The notes under the pieces: model-generated
The model's database searches: none
Told to the model about the DNA's origin: nothing
What the model saw: the letters and a program-made list of their open reading frames with translations, nothing else
In this document: positions 33,650 to 34,570 of the stretch, piece after piece
Layout of the letters: every line of letters begins with the position of its first letter
How positions within the stretch are numbered: position 1 is the first letter of the stretch
Position numbers and translations under genes: made by a program
From: Cloacimonetes bacterium UBA6097
GTDB taxonomy: Bacteria > Cloacimonadota > Cloacimonadia > Cloacimonadales > Cloacimonadaceae
Direction: 5' to 3'
Assembly: GCA_002435865.1 (NCBI GenBank)
Contig: DIWV01000004.1
Span: 1-34,570 of the forward strand
DNA length: 34,570 nt

Positions 33650-34419
33650 ATAACTGACAATAAGTATCTTATTCCGTGGATTATTTCCAGACCCCAGCCG
33701 ATTATTCCCAAGACAAGGCAAAGATAATGCCCAAGTCCCGGTTTATCATATTTATTACCCAGTTTGGCATTGACTTTGTTTATATAGCTTTGAACCGGTA
33801 GCAGAAAGGCGATGCCAAAGGAAAAACTCATAAAGTAAAACAGGGTATCAAAGACCCCTTTCAGTTTTAAAACATAGGAAAAGGCATACAACAGAATACC
33901 AAACAGTACCCAACCCCAGAATAGTCTTGTTCCGTTGAAATCTGACCGGATAACAGCATTCAGTTCTTTATCCGTTTCAATCTTTTCCAAAATCATCAGT
34001 TCTGCCAGCATCCAGCCGAATTCCCGGTCAAAAGAGCGGTGGCTTTGCTTCTTTTTACATGCCCAATAGTACCATTGTTTGTACCACCAATACAATTGAT
34101 ACAATCCCAGTGTAAAAATGCTCATTTTAATCAGACGCGAGAGCGGTATATAGAAATAAACATTGTGGGTGGTGTCGCCGTCCAGATACTTCTGAAACTC
34201 ATCCATGGTATTGTCCCCGGTATGAGGAATAGCAGATTCCGGTTGATGAATTTTTTCTAATAGTTCAGGAATGTCCTTAATCTTTTTCCAGGGCTTGTTT
34301 ATGCCGTCTGCTACATAGGATTCCACTTCCAGTTCCTGCTTCAGAACCTTATCAATGATTGTGCTCTCAGAGACAGGACCCTTGGTCGAGCCAAATTCGG
34401 AATAATACCATTCTGACAT
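33646..34419 (-). CDS. GYF_2 (DUF4339) domain membrane protein
   Basis: 257 aa. Residues ~1-58 fit the GYF_2/DUF4339 module: EWYYSEFGSTKGPVSESTI...SYVADGINKPWKKIKDIPEL, a small fold thought to bind peptides. After a linker come about four hydrophobic segments (IKMSIFTLGLYQLYWWYKQWYYW; LFWGWVLFGILLYAFSYVL; LFYFMSFSFGIAFLLPV; GLGHYLCLVLGIIGWGLEI), the first resembling the DUF4234-type Trp/Tyr-rich helix. The start at 34419 is chosen over a GTG at 34428 because GGAG lies eight bases before it. Function unknown; such proteins are often near-membrane scaffold or stress proteins. Confidence 0.7.
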   Translation of the reverse strand: MSEWYYSEFGSTKGPVSESTIIDKVLKQELEVESYVADGINKPWKKIKDIPELLEKIHQPESAIPHTGDNTMDEFQKYLDGDTTHNVYFYIPLSRLIKMSIFTLGLYQLYWWYKQWYYWACKKKQSHRSFDREFGWMLAELMILEKIETDKELNAVIRSDFNGTRLFWGWVLFGILLYAFSYVLKLKGVFDTLFYFMSFSFGIAFLLPVQSYINKVNAKLGNKYDKPGLGHYLCLVLGIIGWGLEIIHGIRYLLSVI

Positions 34420-34570
34420 ACTTTCCACTCCAAATTAATCTGCGGTTAATCTCACCGGAAAGCGTTAAATATTGTCAATCATTTATTTAAGCAACATGCA
34501 TGAATATCTCATTTTTAAACGAATCTGCTATTTAAACGTTTAATTCTTTAATCCTTCTTAGATGCAATAC
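34420..34570. other. Upstream intergenic DNA to window end
   Basis: AT-rich; it contains the ribosome site of the GYF_2 gene (GGAG, minus strand, 34428-34431) and presumably its promoter. No gene, hairpin or repeat was recognised before the window ends. Confidence 0.4.

Overview
The window looks like chromosomal DNA of a Gram-negative fermenter of the FCB group, most likely Cloacimonadota (Cloacimonas-like). The grounds are several large secreted proteins ending in a FlgD-like module with the YPNPFNP signature, two gingipain-like C25 peptidases, a ferredoxin-dependent 2-oxoacid oxidoreductase next to methylmalonyl-CoA epimerase, and AT-rich intergenic DNA with strong GGAGG ribosome sites. No rRNA, tRNA, CRISPR array, transposase or phage gene was recognised. 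The phylum is an inference; no marker gene proves it.

Layout. 1-400: two copies of a long palindromic element. 400-930 (-): unknown small secreted protein. 1303-4894 (+): tandem duplicated cation/proton antiporters fused to a PTS EIIA domain, ending at a terminator shared with the opposite strand. 4975-15430 (-): three large secreted proteins, two of them C25 cysteine peptidases, all with the same C-terminal sorting-type domain. 15624-15730: a third palindromic element. 15788-17779 (+): BtuF/FecB-type lipoprotein and BtuC/FecCD-type permease, with no ATPase beside them. 17783-19504 (-): M3 oligoendopeptidase. 19619-20422 (+): SpoU/TrmH-type RNA methyltransferase. 20426-23303 (-): fur-feoB-feoA operon with a Fur-box-like operator at its promoter. 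23367-23477: a fourth palindromic element. 23577-26871 (+): korDABC plus methylmalonyl-CoA epimerase. 26974-29046 (-): second M3 peptidase. 29408-30406 (+): secreted OB-fold-like protein. 30515-32185 (+): formate-tetrahydrofolate ligase. 32186-32414: patch of degenerate repeats. 32415-33649 (+): AlkD-like glycosylase and small envelope protein. 33646-34419 (-): GYF_2 membrane protein.

How it fits together (inference): secreted C25 peptidases digest external protein, cytoplasmic M3 peptidases finish peptides, Kor oxidises 2-oxoacids to acyl-CoA with reduced ferredoxin, and the epimerase connects succinyl-CoA with propionyl-CoA through a B12-dependent mutase not in the window. That would explain a corrinoid-type importer. 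Fur/Feo supplies iron for the Fe-S enzymes.

The most unusual signal is the family of four palindromic elements. Copies 1 and 3 are exactly 107 bp between outer CCTTA/TAAGG-type arms. The 23-27 bp core stems are built from 11-nt units beginning with GGG, have a pentaloop, and show paired (compensatory) changes between copies.
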